In this document: piece after piece, positions 31,575-41,425 of the stretch
Layout of the letters: each line of letters begins with the position of its first letter
Position numbering within the stretch: position 1 is the stretch's first letter
Assembly: GCA_008015835.1 (NCBI GenBank)
Contig: SSGH01000007.1
Coordinates: forward strand, 310,001-374,000
Length of the DNA stretch: 64,000 bases
Reading direction: 5' to 3'
Source of the DNA: Lysobacter sp.
GTDB lineage: Bacteria; Pseudomonadota; Gammaproteobacteria; Xanthomonadales; Xanthomonadaceae
The notes under the pieces: model-generated
What the model saw: only the letters and a program-made list of their open reading frames with translations
The model's database searches: none
What the model was told of the DNA's origin: nothing
Program-made: the position numbers and the translations under genes

Positions 31575-32765
31575 ATGCCGAAGACCATCAACGTCAGCAT
31601 CAACGAATGGGCGGTGGTGGACCGCGACGCCGGGGCCGAGTTGATGACCACCGACATGATCGACTGCGTCGCGATCGCGATCCGCACCGAAGATCGCATC
31701 GGCCTGACCCATATTTTCGACAAGGCGGGCGATCGCGAAAAATTCCCCGCCTACGTTCCCGGGCTCGATCAATTCATCGGCGCGCTCGGCGACAAGAGCC
31801 AAATTCGCGAAGTGCATATCGTACGCAATCGTTTGGGTGCGGACGAAGAGCCCGACAACGCCCTCGCGCGAGTCCTCGCGCGACATCTGATCGATCGCGG
31901 CCTCGTCGAAGCGGGCGCGATCCGGATGCATGAGGATAGCGGCTGCACGATCTCCCCGAAGCGGTTTTATCTTTCCGAGCACGACAATCCTAAGATTTAC
32001 CGAAGCGCGTTCGCCAATACCGAATTGGAAGGATTTTCGCCCGAGGACACGGAAAATATCAAACCGCGCTTAACGATCGGAAAATTCGAAAACACAGGTT
32101 GCGACGCGCACCCCGCCGAGATCGCTCCGCTTCGATCGACGCAGGGCGAGCCCTTCCGCCACAAAAAGAGCGCACGCTCGGATGGCGAGCCGTTCGAGCG
32201 CAGGCCGACAGAACGACCGTTTTCGACCGAGCCGCAAGCGCGCGAGGTCGACCTCGAACGCCCAGAGCCCGCCAATAACCCCAAAAAGCGCGCGCGCGCC
32301 GCGCTGGAAGATTCGCACGCGAAGGACGGCGGATTGCGCACGAACTTCGACGGAACTCACTCGGAGTCCGGCGAAAAAATCGCCGACCCCGATCTGCCTT
32401 CGGCGAAAAAATCGAAATCGCAAACGGCGCATGCTCGCGAGGCCGACACATCGCTCGGGGACCCGATGCTCGAAGACATTCGGCGCAGGTTACAGGGCCT
32501 ACCGAAATGGCATCAATTCAGCGGCGACATCGACGCAGGGACGCAGGTCGTGTACGCGTTCGCGAAAAAGCAAGGCATCGATTCGCTCACTTCGCTCTTG
32601 CCTGCGCCGAGGGGCAATGAAGCGATCATGATCGAAGGCCTCAACGCAAAGGGCGAAACTGTCGTGCCTCAGGATGCGCTGCGCTGGCGAGAAGTGTCGG
32701 CGCCGACCCAGCCCTCGCCTTCGCCCGACGCCCCGCAGCCGGGCCGACGACATCAGCAGCTTTAA
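31575..32765 (+). CDS. Candidate X-T4SS effector: CheD-like deamidase domain + charged linker + divergent XVIPCD-like C-terminus
   Basis: 396 aa; ELMTTDMIDCVAIAIRTEDRIGLTHIFDKAG (C31/H46/T25) resembles the CheD catalytic segment; C-term DPMLEDIRRRLQGLP...QVVYAFAKKQGIDSLTSL...GNEAIMIEGL, Pro/Gln tail. Confidence 0.6.
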   Translation: MPKTINVSINEWAVVDRDAGAELMTTDMIDCVAIAIRTEDRIGLTHIFDKAGDREKFPAYVPGLDQFIGALGDKSQIREVHIVRNRLGADEEPDNALARVLARHLIDRGLVEAGAIRMHEDSGCTISPKRFYLSEHDNPKIYRSAFANTELEGFSPEDTENIKPRLTIGKFENTGCDAHPAEIAPLRSTQGEPFRHKKSARSDGEPFERRPTERPFSTEPQAREVDLERPEPANNPKKRARAALEDSHAKDGGLRTNFDGTHSESGEKIADPDLPSAKKSKSQTAHAREADTSLGDPMLEDIRRRLQGLPKWHQFSGDIDAGTQVVYAFAKKQGIDSLTSLLPAPRGNEAIMIEGLNAKGETVVPQDALRWREVSAPTQPSPSPDAPQPGRRHQQL

Positions 32766-33109
32766 CGGGCGATGACCTCGACGCTGCGCGTGCGGATCGA
32801 TCGCCGACGCGACAGCGCACGCCGCCTCCCGACGCCCTACGCGGTCCGTCGGATCGCCATCGCACATCGGCGCATTCGGTCCGAACGAAGGCGGTCGAAC
32901 GCCGCGACCGATTGAACACTCTAATCGGGCTGTGGTATCCAGGGCGCGAGGCTTCCGGCCTCGACGGACAACCGAGCATGCGGCCGCCCACGCTTCGCGG
33001 GCCGCGATTCGCGCGAGGTTCTCCGGTTTCATGCAGTCGCGCAACGGACCATGCTCGGACATCGACACGATGCTCCGCCTCGACGCCCTCTTGATTGGAG
33101 GAACAGCAC

Positions 33110-35164
33110 ATGCCTTATCAAGCCTCGGACGGCCGCGATCCCGCGGTCGGGATCGAAAACGCCTACACCGCGACCGCCGACGATCTGGCGACTTACGACG
33201 CGGCCCGACAACGGATCGCGGCGATGCGTCCCGATTCGCCTTCCTTCGACATCAAGGACCCGAACCGGTACGTGTTCGTCGCCGCCTTCGACGGGACCGG
33301 CAACGATGCGACGCAAACCCTCGACTCGCGCACGAACGTGCATGCGCTGTACGAGAACTACGACAAATTCATCCACGGCGACGGCCCCGATAAGCCGGGT
33401 TTCAGCCGCATGCACGCCCGCTACATCGAAGGCCCGGGCACGCAAGAGAGCATGCGCCAGAACGTGCCGGACCAAGCCAACGGCAACACCGTGCAGGACC
33501 GCGTGTTCGAGATGTACAAGGACCTGGGCGATCAAGCGCGGCGCTGGAAGCAGGAAAATCCGGATGCGCAGATCAGCGTGGTCACCTTCGGCTTCAGTCG
33601 CGGCGCGGTGGAAGCGGCGGAATTCGCCTCGGTGGTCGGCAAGTACGGCATCCAAGCCGATCTAGGGTACGCCGTGCAGCGGGACGACGACCTGCGCAAC
33701 GCCAGCCAGAGTTGGTCGGACTGGGCGCGCGGACGGCCGCCGACCGTGCAGGACAAAGAATTCCGCGAGTTGTCGGGCGAAATCGTCTCGCCGGGCAAGG
33801 CGCCGATCGCGGCGGTGCTGTTCGATCCGGTGGCGACCGGCGCGGCCGAGCAGCACGATCGCATGCTGCCGAAAAACATCGACACCGCGATCCAGTTCAC
33901 CGCGCTCGACGAGCACCGCGTCACCTTCCCGGTGAACAAGACCGTCACCGACGCGATGGAGAACGCGAATCCCGATCGGTTCGCGAACATCGGCTTGGCC
34001 GGCTGCCATTCCGACATCGGCGGCGGCTACGCCGACGGCAAAGGGCTGGCGCAGATGTCGGGCAATCTGGCGGGTCAGTATTTGAACGATTTGGTCGGCC
34101 ATCGCATCCATCGCGAGGTGCAGCCCGATCCCGACAGCTTGGTGGTGCACGATTCCAACTCGACGTTCTTTCAGCGCATCGGCTACGCGAAAACCGGCTT
34201 CTGGTACGCCGACCGCACGCAGGACACGCCGAGCCTGCAAGGCGTCGACGGCGATGTGCGCGTCGGCCCCGGCATCGACAACAACATCATCGGCAAGAAC
34301 CGCGTCGCGCTCGACTCGGTGCACATGCATCCGGAGACCAGCGTCGACGATGGGCTGCGGCCGAAACAAGGCATTCTCGAATCCCGCCTGCATCCGCGGC
34401 CGGACGACCACCACACGCCGGTGCCGAACGAAACCTTCGTCGGCTTGCACGATCGTTATGAAATCGACCCGACCAAGTTGTTCTTGGAAAGCTCGCAGCG
34501 GGTCTCGACGCTGATGGACCGCAACACCAATCCGACCACCGCGGCGCTGCTGCACGAACGTGCGGACGCCCCCGATGCGCGCCATTCGCGCTTCGGCCTG
34601 GACGAAAGCGCGCAGGGCCGGCTGTCGGCCGCGGTCGCGCTGAGCGCCAAGGAAATGGATATGGACCGCATCGGCGAAGTAGCGCTGAGCCGCGACGGCC
34701 GATCGCTGCTGATCAAGGAAATGAACGACACCCATGCCGACAGCCGCAAAGTCGCGGTCGTCGATATCGACACCGCGCTGCGCACGCCGATGAACGACTC
34801 GCTGCGCGAACTGGATCCCGCGCTCGCGCGTCGGCCCGACAATCCCAAGCCGCAGTCGCTGTACGGCCAGGCGCACGAGTTGCTGCAGCACACCGAGTTG
34901 GGCCGTCAGCATCCGGACCAGTTGGTCGAAGCGGCGTCGCGCGTGGCCTCGCAAGCGCGTCACGACGGCCTGACCGCGATCAGCGGCATCCAACTGGGCA
35001 CCGGCGAAGACGGGCGGCCGACGCTGACCGCGCGCCAGGAGGGCCTCGACGGTCTGAAGCAGACGGCGCCGATGGCGGTCGCGCAGATGTTCCCGAACGC
35101 GCAGGTCGCGCAGCCGCAGCAGGACCGCGAGCCGGAACAGCATCGCGGCCATCATCTCGGCTGA
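33110..35164 (+). CDS. Candidate X-T4SS effector: DUF2235/Tle1-like lipase + XVIPCD-like C-terminus
   Basis: GFSRGAVEAAEF, VLFDPVATGA, GCHSDIGGGY triad motifs; C-term RVASQARHDGLTAISGIQLGTGEDGRPTLTARQEGL with Q-rich tail; GGAGGA RBS. Confidence 0.82.
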   Translation: MPYQASDGRDPAVGIENAYTATADDLATYDAARQRIAAMRPDSPSFDIKDPNRYVFVAAFDGTGNDATQTLDSRTNVHALYENYDKFIHGDGPDKPGFSRMHARYIEGPGTQESMRQNVPDQANGNTVQDRVFEMYKDLGDQARRWKQENPDAQISVVTFGFSRGAVEAAEFASVVGKYGIQADLGYAVQRDDDLRNASQSWSDWARGRPPTVQDKEFRELSGEIVSPGKAPIAAVLFDPVATGAAEQHDRMLPKNIDTAIQFTALDEHRVTFPVNKTVTDAMENANPDRFANIGLAGCHSDIGGGYADGKGLAQMSGNLAGQYLNDLVGHRIHREVQPDPDSLVVHDSNSTFFQRIGYAKTGFWYADRTQDTPSLQGVDGDVRVGPGIDNNIIGKNRVALDSVHMHPETSVDDGLRPKQGILESRLHPRPDDHHTPVPNETFVGLHDRYEIDPTKLFLESSQRVSTLMDRNTNPTTAALLHERADAPDARHSRFGLDESAQGRLSAAVALSAKEMDMDRIGEVALSRDGRSLLIKEMNDTHADSRKVAVVDIDTALRTPMNDSLRELDPALARRPDNPKPQSLYGQAHELLQHTELGRQHPDQLVEAASRVASQARHDGLTAISGIQLGTGEDGRPTLTARQEGLDGLKQTAPMAVAQMFPNAQVAQPQQDREPEQHRGHHLG

Positions 35165-35188
35165 TCCTTCCGCGTCAGCGCGATACCG

Positions 35189-35220
35189 CATCGGAGCGGC
35201 CCCGACGGGCCGCTCCGATG
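35189..35220. terminator. Hairpin after DUF2235 effector gene
   Basis: CATCGGAGCGGCCC-CGAC-GGGCCGCTCCGATG. Confidence 0.6.
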
Positions 35221-35326
35221 CGTTTGGGGGTTCCGGTGAAGGAGCCGGTCGCGGCCCCATGCGGGCGTCGACTACGATGACGCTCGGTTTCGTCGCTTCT
35301 CTCTCTTCGCTCTCATCGCCCGCGCC

Positions 35327-36916
35327 ATGCCCGATCGCGCACCGCCTGCCGTCCGCCATCTGATCGTCGTCCTCGGCGATCAGCTCGATCTCGCCTCGAC
35401 CGTCTTCGACGACTTCGATCCCGATCGCGACGCGGTGTGGATGGCCGAGGTCGCGCACGAGGCCGAACAGGTGTGGAGCACGAAAGCGCGCATCGCCGTG
35501 TTTCTCGCGGCGATGCGCCATTTCCGCGACGCACTGCGCGAACGCGGTCGGCGGGTCGAATACCGCGCGCTCGATCGGCACGCGCATCCGACGCTGGAGG
35601 CCGCGCTGGCCGCGGATTTGGCGACGCTGCGGCCCGAGCGCGTCGTCGCGGTGCGTCCGGGCGAATGGCGTTTGGCGCAGTCGCTGCCCGCGGTCTGCCG
35701 CGAAGCCGGGGTCGCATGGTCGGAGCGCATCGACACGCATTTCTACTGCGACCCGCACGACTTCGCCGATTGGGCCAAGGGCAAAAAAGAGCTGCGCCTG
35801 GAATTTTTCTACCGCTGGCTGCGCAAACGCGAAGATGTGCTGATGGCCGACGGCGAGCCGGTCGGCGGACGCTGGAATTTCGATGCGGAGAATCGCGGCA
35901 GTTTCGGCAAACGCGGCCCGGAGCGGCTGCCGAAACCGCGCGCGTTTCCGCCCGATGCGACGACGCGGGAGGTCGTCGCACTGGTCGAATCGCGCTTCGC
36001 TTCGCATCCGGGCCGGTTACACGATTTCGATTGGCCGCTGACCCCGGCGCAGGCCCAGGACGCGCTCGACGATTTCGTGGCGCATCGATTGCCGCTGTTC
36101 GGCCAATACCAAGACGCGATGTGGCGGGACGCGCCGTGGCTGTACCACTCGCGACTGTCCGCGGCGATGAACTTCAAACTGATTTCGCCGCGGCGCGTGG
36201 TCGATGCCGCGATCGACGCGTATCGTCGAGGCCATGCGCCGATCGAAGCGGTCGAGGGCTTCGTGCGCCAAATTCTGGGCTGGCGCGAATTCGTGCGCGG
36301 CGTGTACTGGCTGCGGATGCCCGGTTTTCTCGACGACAACGCGCTCGGCGCCGACGCGCCGCTGCCGGCGTTCTATTGGACCGGCCGCACCGAGATGGCC
36401 TGCCTACGCGATGCGCTGCGGCAGACGCTCGATCTGGGTTACGCGCACCACATCCAGCGGCTGATGGTCACCGGTCTGTTCGCGCTGCTGTTCGGCGTGC
36501 GTCCGCGCGAGATCCATGCGTGGTATCTGGCGGTGTACGTCGATGCCGTGGAATGGGTGGAGTTGCCCAACGTGCTGGGCATGAGCCAATACGCCGACGG
36601 CGGCAAGATGGTGTCGAAACCTTACGCCGCTTCGGGCAAATACATTCAACGCATGTCGAATTACTGCGCCGGCTGCCGCTTCGACCCCGGCGAAGCGCTC
36701 GGCCCGAACGCCTGCCCGTTCACCACGCTGTACTGGGATTTTCTCGATCGCCACGCCGACCGCTTTCGCGACCACCCGCGCGCGGGCATGCAGTGGCGCA
36801 ACCTGGATCGCATTCCCGAGGAACGCATGCGCGCGATCCGCGAACGCGCCGCGCGCCTGCGCGAGACGATCGACGCGACGTCGGCGGATGCGGCTTCGTT
36901 GTTTCCGAACGATTAA
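35327..36916 (+). CDS. FeS-type bacterial cryptochrome/(6-4) photolyase-like protein (PhrB family)
   Basis: [15 protein letters not shown]-terminus; C-x87-C-x2-C-x12-C (MACLRD...YCAGCRF...NACPF) cluster ligands; 529 aa. Confidence 0.9.
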   Translation: MPDRAPPAVRHLIVVLGDQLDLASTVFDDFDPDRDAVWMAEVAHEAEQVWSTKARIAVFLAAMRHFRDALRERGRRVEYRALDRHAHPTLEAALAADLATLRPERVVAVRPGEWRLAQSLPAVCREAGVAWSERIDTHFYCDPHDFADWAKGKKELRLEFFYRWLRKREDVLMADGEPVGGRWNFDAENRGSFGKRGPERLPKPRAFPPDATTREVVALVESRFASHPGRLHDFDWPLTPAQAQDALDDFVAHRLPLFGQYQDAMWRDAPWLYHSRLSAAMNFKLISPRRVVDAAIDAYRRGHAPIEAVEGFVRQILGWREFVRGVYWLRMPGFLDDNALGADAPLPAFYWTGRTEMACLRDALRQTLDLGYAHHIQRLMVTGLFALLFGVRPREIHAWYLAVYVDAVEWVELPNVLGMSQYADGGKMVSKPYAASGKYIQRMSNYCAGCRFDPGEALGPNACPFTTLYWDFLDRHADRFRDHPRAGMQWRNLDRIPEERMRAIRERAARLRETIDATSADAASLFPND

Positions 36917-37089
36917 CCGTCCGGCGCATCTCGCTGCGTCGTCGACGGCGCGGCCTTACGCATCCGACAGCCATCCGAACAGTATTTGACGTTCGCCCAA
37001 TCGCGCTCCCATTTCTTGCGCCAGGCGAACGGCCGCCCGCAGGTCGCGCAGACTTTCGTCGGCAGATCGGATTTGCGCGTGCCCTTCAT
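36913..37089 (-). CDS. DUF2256 family small zinc-ribbon-like protein
   Basis: 58 aa; [29 protein letters not shown]. Confidence 0.88.
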   Translation of the reverse strand: MKGTRKSDLPTKVCATCGRPFAWRKKWERDWANVKYCSDGCRMRKAAPSTTQRDAPDG

Positions 37090-37163
37090 GGCGAGAACCG
37101 GCGAAGGTACGGGGCAAAGGTTGGAGGCGAGCGCGGCGCGACGGCGTCCGTCGATCGCGCGAC

Positions 37164-38369
37164 TCAGCCCGCGATCAACCGCACCCGCGCGAAATTGCGT
37201 TTGCCCACCTGCAGCACGCCCTCGAACCCGGGCGCGAAGCTGGCGTTCGGGTCTTCGACGACATGGCCGTCCACTTTCACCGCGCGCTCCTTGAGTTTGC
37301 GGCCGGCTTCGGAATTGCTCGGGGTGATGCCGGCGGCGGTGAGCAGCGCGGCGATGCGGATGCCTTCGGCCGGCACGGTCACGTCCTGCAGCGGCAACAG
37401 CGAGGTATCGCCCTGCCCCGTCACCGCAGCGTGCCAACCGGCGATCGCGGTCTCGGCGGCGACGGCATCGTGGAAGCGCGCGGCGAGTTCGCGCGCGAGG
37501 CGCAGCTTCACGTCGCGCGGATTCAATTGTCCGGCCTCGATTTCGGTCTTCAAGCGCCTCGCCTCGTCGATGCCGATCTCGAAACTCAGCAGATCGATCC
37601 AGCGCCACATCAGCTCGTCGCCGATCTTCATCGTCTTGTTGACGATATCGATCGCCGGCTCGGCGATGCCGATGTAGTTGCCCAGCGATTTCGACATTTT
37701 GTTGACGCCGTCGATGCCTTCCAGCAGCGGCATCGTGAGCACGATCTGCGGCGGCTGGCCGAAGTGTTCCTGCAGGCCGCGGCCCATCAGCAGATTGAAT
37801 TTCTGGTCGGTGCCGCCGAGTTCCACGTCCGCCTTCAACGCGACCGAGTCGTAGCCCTGCACCAGCGGGTAGAGGAATTCGTGGATCGCGATCGACTGCT
37901 GCGCGGCGTAGCGCTTGGCGAAGTCGTCGCGCTCGAGCATGCGCGCCACCGTGTGCTGACCCGCGAGTTTGATCATGTCGGCCGCGCTCATCGCGCCGAA
38001 CCACTCGCTGTTGAAGCGCACTTCGGTGCGTTCGCGGTCGAGCACCTTGAACACCTGATCGGCGTAGGTCTTGGCGTTCGCTTCCACGTCTTCGCGGCTC
38101 TGCGGCTTACGGGTGACGTTCTTGCCGGTGGGATCGCCGATCATTCCGGTGAAGTCGCCGATCAGGAAGATCACCTGATGGCCGAGGTCCTGGAACTGCC
38201 GCATCTTGTTCAACAGCACGGTGTGGCCGATATGCAGATCCGGCGCGGTCGGGTCGAAGCCGGCCTTGATGCGCAGCGGACGGCCCAGGCGCAGGCGGGC
38301 GTCCAATTCCTCGCGCTTGAGAATTTCGTCGGCGCCGCGGGCGATGAGTTCGATGGCTTCGGTGGACAT
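37164..38369 (-). CDS. tyrS: Tyrosyl-tRNA synthetase
   Basis: [38 protein letters not shown]-terminal S4. Confidence 0.97.
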   Translation of the reverse strand: MSTEAIELIARGADEILKREELDARLRLGRPLRIKAGFDPTAPDLHIGHTVLLNKMRQFQDLGHQVIFLIGDFTGMIGDPTGKNVTRKPQSREDVEANAKTYADQVFKVLDRERTEVRFNSEWFGAMSAADMIKLAGQHTVARMLERDDFAKRYAAQQSIAIHEFLYPLVQGYDSVALKADVELGGTDQKFNLLMGRGLQEHFGQPPQIVLTMPLLEGIDGVNKMSKSLGNYIGIAEPAIDIVNKTMKIGDELMWRWIDLLSFEIGIDEARRLKTEIEAGQLNPRDVKLRLARELAARFHDAVAAETAIAGWHAAVTGQGDTSLLPLQDVTVPAEGIRIAALLTAAGITPSNSEAGRKLKERAVKVDGHVVEDPNASFAPGFEGVLQVGKRNFARVRLIAG

Positions 38370-38520
38370 TCGGATGAACGGTCGGTGGCGAAAGTGTGAC
38401 CGCCGGAGGACTGGCCCGACGACGGCGTGACCCCGGTCCGGGAACCGGAGGATGAATGGGCGAAACGTGTTAACGCTTAGTTAAACCGAAATGTTAAAAA
38501 AAACCAAGCCGGTCAAGGAT

Positions 38521-38550
38521 TTGACGCAATCTTTTCGACTAATTTATGGT
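38521..38550 (+). promoter_or_regulatory. Possible sigma70 promoter for M23 peptidase gene
   Basis: TTGACG - 18 bp - TATGGT, preceded by AT-rich tract. Confidence 0.35.
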
Positions 38551-38586
38551 ACCGCTTTGGCCGTGCCGACAGGGGAACCCCGTTTC

Positions 38587-40041
38587 ATGTCAACGCCTTC
38601 GAGTCGCGTGCAGCGCAATCGCTTGGTCCGCCTGCGCAATTTGCGCACAGCGTCCGAGCAGGAAGCGCGGCTCGCCGCCGCGGATTCTTCGTCTTCCGAC
38701 GCCTTTCCCGGCCGCTGGACCCGTCGCCAATGGGCGCACGCCAGCCTGATCGCCACCATCGTCGTCCTCGTCGGCGCCATCGTGCCCGGCTTCGCCAGCG
38801 TGCTGGAGCCGGTGCAGGGCGCGCAGATCCAAACCCTCTCGCTCAGCCTGCCGCCGCTGTCGCGCGCGCGCCAGCAGGGCGCGTTCGGCGATAGCTGGCA
38901 GACGGTCGGCGTCCAGCACGGCCGCACCCTGAGCCACGCCTTCTCCGAACTGGGCATCCCCAAGGCCACGTTGAAGCGGGTTCTCGCGCATCCGGGCGTG
39001 AAGAGCGAACTGAGCCGGCTCTCGCCCGGCACCGAGCTGGCGTTCGATCTGCCGGTGGGCGGCGAACTGCGCGCCATTCGCTACACCCGCAAGGACGGCC
39101 AGAAGGTCCAACTCGACCTGACCGGCAAGAAGATCGAAGAGACGCTGATCCGCCGCGAAGTGGACGTGCGCACGGTGGTGCTGAGCGGCAAGGTCGGCAA
39201 ATCGCTGTTCCGCTCGGCGCGCAAGCTGGGCATGAGCGGCTCGCATCTGGATCAGTTGACCGACGAAATCTTCAAGTACGACGTGGACTTCGATTCCGAC
39301 CTGGACGCCGACGACCGCTTCAGCGTGGTGGTCGATCAGACCTGGGTGGATGGGCAGCTCAAGACCACCGGTCCGGTGTTGGCGGCGGCGATTACCGTCG
39401 ACGGCAAGCTCTACACCGGTTTCCGCCACATCCGTAACGGCCGTCCGGAATACTTCACCGCCGACGGCCGGCCGCTCAAGAAAGCGTTCATCCGCATGCC
39501 GATTCCCTACGCGCGGCTGAGCTCCAGCTTCGGCGCGCGCCGGCATCCGGTGCTCGGCCGCATGCGCATGCACAAGGGCGTGGACTACGCCGCCGGCACC
39601 GGCACGCCGATCCAGGCCGCGGGCGACGCGCGCGTGCAGTCCGTCGGCTGGCAGGGCGGCTACGGCAAGGCGGTGGTGCTCGATCACGGCCGCGGCTACA
39701 CCACGCTGTACGGCCACATGTCGCGCTTCGGCAATATCCGTCCGGGTCAGCGCATCGCCCAGGGCACGGTGATCGGCTACGTCGGCAGCACCGGCATGTC
39801 CACCGGCCCGCATCTGCACTACGAATTCCGCATCAACGGCGTGCATCGCAATCCGCTGGCGGTGACGCTGCCGCCACCGGAGCCGCTGCGCGGCGCCGAA
39901 TTGGCGAATTTCCGCACCGCCACCTACCGCGCCATCACGCATATCCGCAAGGTCGAGACGATCATCTACCCGGCGGCGCTCGACGCGGAGCAACAGCGGC
40001 TCGCGGCCGCGCTGCAGGCGAGCAAGCGCAAACGCGGCTGA
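38587..40041 (+). CDS. M23 family murein endopeptidase
   Basis: SSSFGARRHPVLGRMRMHKGVDYAAGTGTPIQAAGDARV...STGMSTGPHLHYEFRINGV; N-terminal TM. Confidence 0.95.
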   Translation: MSTPSSRVQRNRLVRLRNLRTASEQEARLAAADSSSSDAFPGRWTRRQWAHASLIATIVVLVGAIVPGFASVLEPVQGAQIQTLSLSLPPLSRARQQGAFGDSWQTVGVQHGRTLSHAFSELGIPKATLKRVLAHPGVKSELSRLSPGTELAFDLPVGGELRAIRYTRKDGQKVQLDLTGKKIEETLIRREVDVRTVVLSGKVGKSLFRSARKLGMSGSHLDQLTDEIFKYDVDFDSDLDADDRFSVVVDQTWVDGQLKTTGPVLAAAITVDGKLYTGFRHIRNGRPEYFTADGRPLKKAFIRMPIPYARLSSSFGARRHPVLGRMRMHKGVDYAAGTGTPIQAAGDARVQSVGWQGGYGKAVVLDHGRGYTTLYGHMSRFGNIRPGQRIAQGTVIGYVGSTGMSTGPHLHYEFRINGVHRNPLAVTLPPPEPLRGAELANFRTATYRAITHIRKVETIIYPAALDAEQQRLAAALQASKRKRG

Positions 40042-40065
40042 GCATCGCGGATCGCGCGGACTCCG

Positions 40066-40091
40066 AAAGCGGGCGGCGACGCCCGCTTTTT
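40066..40091 (+). terminator. Rho-independent terminator
   Basis: AAAGCGGGC-GGCGAC-GCCCGCTTTTT. Confidence 0.8.
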
Positions 40092-40172
40092 CGTGGACGC
40101 CGATTTTTTGAACGGCGCTTCCGCCGTGCGCCGCGCTTGCGCGCGCGCGTCGCCTCCGCCGATCATGCCGCC

Positions 40173-41303
40173 ATGACGCAAGCAGCCCCCGACCTGTATC
40201 TCGGCCTGATTTCCGGCACCAGCACCGACGGCATCGACACCGCGATCGTGCGCTTCGGCGACGACGGCCGCAGCGCGGAATTGCTGTTCGGCCGCACCTA
40301 CGCCTGGCCGTCCGACCTGCGCGCGCGCTTGGTCGAACTCGGCCAACGCGGCGTGGCGCTGACGCTCGACGACATCGGCGAATTGGACACGCGCATCGGC
40401 CGGATCTTCGCCGATGCGGCGGCGCACGCGTTGCGCGATAGCGGCATCGACCGTGCGCGCATCGCCGCGATCGGTTCGCACGGGCAAACCCTGCGGCACC
40501 GGCCGCAGGGCGACCATCCGTTCACGATGCAACTGGGCGACCCGAACCTGATCGCCGAGACCTGCGGCGTGCGCGTGGTGGCCGACTTCCGCCGTCGCGA
40601 CGTCGCCGCGGGCGGTCACGGCGCGCCGCTGTTGCCGGCGCTGCACGCGGCCTTGCTGACCGCGCCGGAGGAACAGCGCGCGGTGGTGAATCTGGGCGGC
40701 ATCGCCAACATCACCCTGTTGCCGCCGCCGAGCGAGGCGCAGGGCGAGGTGCGCGGGTTCGACACCGGCCCGGCGAACGCGCTGATGGATGCGTGGTGCC
40801 TGCGCCACACCGGCGCGGGCTACGACCGCGACGGCGCGTTCGCGCTGAGCGGACGCGTGGACACCGCGCTGCTGTCGAAACTGCTGCAGGAACCGTGGTT
40901 CTCGCTGCCGGCGCCGAAATCGACCGGGCGCGATCAATTCCATCTCGGTTGGTTGGAGCGGCATCTCACCGGCCAGGAATCGCCGCCCGACGTACAAGCG
41001 ACCTTGCTGGCGCTGACCGCGCGCACCGTGGCCGACGCATTGAACGCGGCCCAGCCCGGCACCGCGCGTTTGATCGCCTGCGGCGGCGGCGTGCACAACC
41101 CGGCGCTGATGCGCGCGCTGGCGGCCACGCTGCCGCGCGTGACCGTGGAATCCAGCACGGCGCACGGCCTGGACCCCGATCTCGTCGAAGCGATGGGCTT
41201 CGCCTGGCTGGCGCGGCAAACCGTGCTCGGCCTGCCCGGCAATCTGCCGAGCGTCAGCGGCGCCAAAGGGCTACGGGTGTTGGGCGCGATGTATTCGGCG
41301 TAG
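40173..41303 (+). CDS. anmK: Anhydro-N-acetylmuramic acid kinase
   Basis: LGLISGTSTDGIDTAIV; GSHGQTLRHRP; VNLGGIANIT. Confidence 0.96.
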   Translation: MTQAAPDLYLGLISGTSTDGIDTAIVRFGDDGRSAELLFGRTYAWPSDLRARLVELGQRGVALTLDDIGELDTRIGRIFADAAAHALRDSGIDRARIAAIGSHGQTLRHRPQGDHPFTMQLGDPNLIAETCGVRVVADFRRRDVAAGGHGAPLLPALHAALLTAPEEQRAVVNLGGIANITLLPPPSEAQGEVRGFDTGPANALMDAWCLRHTGAGYDRDGAFALSGRVDTALLSKLLQEPWFSLPAPKSTGRDQFHLGWLERHLTGQESPPDVQATLLALTARTVADALNAAQPGTARLIACGGGVHNPALMRALAATLPRVTVESSTAHGLDPDLVEAMGFAWLARQTVLGLPGNLPSVSGAKGLRVLGAMYSA

Positions 41304-41425
41304 GGGGATTCGAGGCCGATTCGCTCGATTCGGGCTCTCGCACGCGATTCCGACGCTCGTCTCCGCTCGCAAGCGCTGCCGAAGGTCGCCGCGACAGCGA
41401 TGCGCGGCCCTCGCGCCGAGACGCC

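Noticed and set aside
31575-32050. Genuine chemotaxis CheD
   Set aside because: No che genes nearby, long extra linker and XVIPCD-like tail; catalytic loop shorter than in CheD
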